A stretch of 64,000 nt of DNA from Prevotella sp. tf2-5. GTDB taxonomy: Bacteria; Bacteroidota; Bacteroidia; Bacteroidales; Bacteroidaceae. How positions within the stretch are numbered: position 1 is the stretch's first letter; the number at the start of each line of letters is the position of its first letter. The translations under genes and the position numbers were made by a program. Of this stretch, positions 62,472-64,000 are shown piece after piece. The stretch spans positions 102,666 to 166,665 of the forward strand of contig NZ_FOWK01000009.1 of NCBI RefSeq assembly GCF_900115435.1, given 5' to 3'. Below the pieces are notes generated by a model. That model was not told the DNA's origin. It searched no databases and saw only the letters and a program-made list of their open reading frames with translations.

Positions 62472-63644
62472 TTAATACAATAGCCCGAACATCCAAAGGG
62501 GGATGATCTGCGGTGTCGCGTATTCTATCTCATCGCGCACTACATAACCATTCTCCACGTCCGAGATCTGTTTCTTTCCTTTCTTCTTGCCTCCCACTTC
62601 AAACGTGTAGTCATCAACACAGAAATCACTCACACGAGACGCTATCACATCATGTTTAACATGCAGTTGGCTATAGAAGAATGTCTCGCGCACATTACCT
62701 ATCTCTGCATTCTCGCCTACCAAGGTATATTGTATATTCGTGTTACCAAGGAAAACTTTCTCCACTTTGCCTAAGCCGCGCATGCCTCCAGTATCGTCCC
62801 GCAACTGACCTATCATCTCTGCCTTCTCCATGAACAGCAGGTAGTTCGGCACATCGTTGCGACTGATATGAAGTTCATTAGCCAGCGATTGCGCTTCCGG
62901 CTTATAGGGTGCACTCTGCGCTACAATAGACAACATTTGACGCAACTTGCGACCAGTAGCAGGACTCATTCTGGCATAATGCGGGATATCTGACTCCATC
63001 GTTTGACGAATCACATTCTGCATTCGCTCTTGGAAATCACCCTCCAATGCAAAAGGATAATATCCGTCACGCAGATACTGGCGGAAAATCGGTAACGGAT
63101 GCTCCAACTCCTTCATCTGCACCTTCCCTGCCAACACGTCCTCCAAACGATACACTGGCACATGTATCTTATGCACCAGTTCCAAATACTCTCTGAATGA
63201 CATGCCGTACAGATGTTTCATAACTATGCGCCTACTCAAGTCAGCCTCTCCATCCAACAAGTCGAGAATGGAAGAACCAGTGATGAACACTTTCAGTGCC
63301 GGGTGCGCGTCATATATCTGTTTTATCTCACGACTCCATCTTTCGTACTTATGTATCTCATCGATATACAGATGCTCGCCACCTTCTTTCACGAACTTAT
63401 CTGCCAGTTCAATCAGCGTATGGGTCGTGAAATAACTGTGATCGGCAGACACATAGAGGCTGTACTCATCAGGAGTCTCTATGATATGCTGCTTTACCAT
63501 TGTACTCTTACCTACACCCCGTCCGCCTGTCAGGCATAGAAGGCGATTGTTCCAATTTATCTGGTCGTACAGATAACGCTTGAAATCCAGTGATGTCAAG
63601 TTCAATTGCTCCCGCATGTACTGCAATAATGCTCCTTCTATCAT
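62472..63644 (-). CDS. AAA ATPase (AAA_14-like), copy 3
   Basis: A 390-residue protein starting MIEGALLQYMREQLNLTSLDFKRYLYDQINWNNRLLCLTGGRGVGKSTMVKQHI. Walker A GGRGVGKST, Walker B HLYIDEIHKY, sensor KVFITGSSILDLLDGEADLSRRIV. A winged-helix-like part (LANELHISRNDVPNYLLFMEKAEMI) precedes a C-terminus with YTFEVGGKKKGKKQI, a motif I recall from this ATPase group, and the end PLWMFGLLY, like copy 1 (PLWLLGFLY). Function unknown. Promoter and GTGCA half-sites lie upstream. Confidence 0.82.
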   Translation of the reverse strand: MIEGALLQYMREQLNLTSLDFKRYLYDQINWNNRLLCLTGGRGVGKSTMVKQHIIETPDEYSLYVSADHSYFTTHTLIELADKFVKEGGEHLYIDEIHKYERWSREIKQIYDAHPALKVFITGSSILDLLDGEADLSRRIVMKHLYGMSFREYLELVHKIHVPVYRLEDVLAGKVQMKELEHPLPIFRQYLRDGYYPFALEGDFQERMQNVIRQTMESDIPHYARMSPATGRKLRQMLSIVAQSAPYKPEAQSLANELHISRNDVPNYLLFMEKAEMIGQLRDDTGGMRGLGKVEKVFLGNTNIQYTLVGENAEIGNVRETFFYSQLHVKHDVIASRVSDFCVDDYTFEVGGKKKGKKQISDVENGYVVRDEIEYATPQIIPLWMFGLLY

Positions 63645-63746
63645 ATCTTTAGTTGTTTAATTTGCACTTTCTAAGGTGCACATTCTTGTATTTTATGCAC
63701 TATGCACGGTGCAAATTTACCTATTTTATTTCATATATGCAACAAA
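63645..63746 (-). promoter_or_regulatory. promoter and GTGCA half-sites of AAA ATPase copy 3
   Basis: TAAATTTG (63719-63712) is the -7 box on the minus strand, with GTTG (63743-63740) 20 nt upstream. Between it and the ATG lie five GTGCA/TGCAC sites (63663, 63676-63681 as GTGCAC, 63696, 63703 and 63709). This is a half-site cluster in the leader, different in sequence from that of copy 2. Confidence 0.65.
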
Positions 63747-63778
63747 CAATCTAACTTTTTGCAAAAACTTTACCCTAC

Positions 63779-63820
63779 TAACCCCTAACCTCTAACCCTT
63801 AAACCATAACCCATAACCCC
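63779..63820. repeat. heptamer array TAACCCx, 6 units
   Basis: Six contiguous 7-bp words TAACCCC, TAACCTC, TAACCCT, TAAACCA, TAACCCA, TAACCCC. Telomere-like in appearance but internal and degenerate. It abuts the 22-bp array beginning at 63822. Confidence 0.9.
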
Positions 63821-63821
63821 T

Positions 63822-63953
63822 TTCCAGTATCTGTTAAAGGGCGTTCCAGTATCTCCCATAGGGGTATAACAGCCTTTAGTATCAGGCATACCAGCCTTTA
63901 GTACAAGTGATGGCAGATACTGGAGTGGGGGATAGAAGGCATCGGAATCAATA
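63822..63953. repeat. 22-bp-period degenerate array, copy 2
   Basis: Six consecutive 22-bp units start at 63822, 63844, 63866, 63888, 63910 and 63932. They begin TTCCAGTATCTG, TTCCAGTATCTCC, ATAACAGCC, ATACCAGCC, ATGGCAGATACTGG and ATAGAAGGCATC. Units 5 and 6 match the end of copy 1 in position and sequence. No spacers separate the units, so this is not a CRISPR array. The remaining 63954-64000 has GTGACAG words and no gene. Confidence 0.8.
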
Positions 63954-64000
63954 ACCCCATTTTTATGCGTGACAGTGACAGTTGTGACAGTAAGTTTTGG

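Noticed and set aside
63779..63820. Telomere sequence
   Set aside because: The TAACCC-like words are degenerate, internal and belong to a wider set of heptamer arrays in this window.

Overview
The window looks like a chromosomal segment of a Prevotella/Segatella-type member of the Bacteroidota. Supporting signs are the promoters, which almost all fit TTTG-N19/20-TAnnTTTG. There is also an ATP-grasp gene and a uvrB with nearly leaderless transcripts, a FeoA-FeoB fusion, an HU-like protein followed by a 'smalltalk' microprotein, an ApgM-type enzyme inside the threonine operon, secreted proteins with Bacteroidales-style C-termini, and several AAA/DUF4143-type ATPases. I saw no rRNA, tRNA, intact insertion sequence or CRISPR array.

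Layout. 1-2825: envelope operon on the minus strand (DUF4468-like protein, a 57-residue membrane protein, and a porin that runs off the window). 2903-6720: uvrB, then divergent bamD, an omega-like RNA polymerase subunit and DUF4293. 6808-13303: a long minus-strand housekeeping operon (phoH, purC, ubiE/menG, aroE, TPM-domain protein, lemA, purM). 13454-19410: a DUF5715 protein, then the threonine operon (thrA, ApgM-type probable homoserine kinase, thrC). 19598-22929: two tandem acyl-CoA ligase paralogues. 23054-26310: a tightly overlapping operon of ABC exporter, PqqD-like protein, S24/S26 peptidase and HprK-like kinase. It resembles peptide (RiPP) maturation and export machinery, but no modifying cyclase is visible. 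26791-34518: two large secreted proteins and a 59-residue peptide, with base composition unlike the neighbours. 35414-38992: nifJ. 39084-40271: AAA ATPase. 40412-49318: a five-gene, end-to-end overlapping signalling operon (REC-PP2C phosphatase, membrane coiled-coil WD40 protein, beta-propeller histidine kinase lacking the phospho-acceptor His, small soluble histidine kinase with the His, TonB-dependent receptor). 49429-58599: ATP-grasp-like protein, GH43 glycosidase, MBL hydrolase, rsmG, RsiV-like lipoprotein, Spy-like protein, wecB and feoAB. 58621-64000: a decayed BspA-like gene, two more AAA ATPases, an unknown partner gene, HU plus smalltalk, and repeats.

The most unusual content is in two places. 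The first is the signalling operon, where the large sensor kinase has Asp707 at the position of the conserved phospho-acceptor His and lies beside a small kinase with an intact His32. The second is a layer of short-period repeats in the spacers: 22-bp-period arrays (35189-35342, 63822-63953), heptamer and octamer word arrays, and AT-cored inverted repeats. Related word repeats also sit in frame inside housekeeping genes (thrC, apgM, wecB, the ATP-grasp gene, DUF5715). Each of the three AAA ATPase genes carries its own palindrome or half-site array between promoter and start codon.

All calls come from reading the sequence and recalling protein families. No database search or structure prediction was run.
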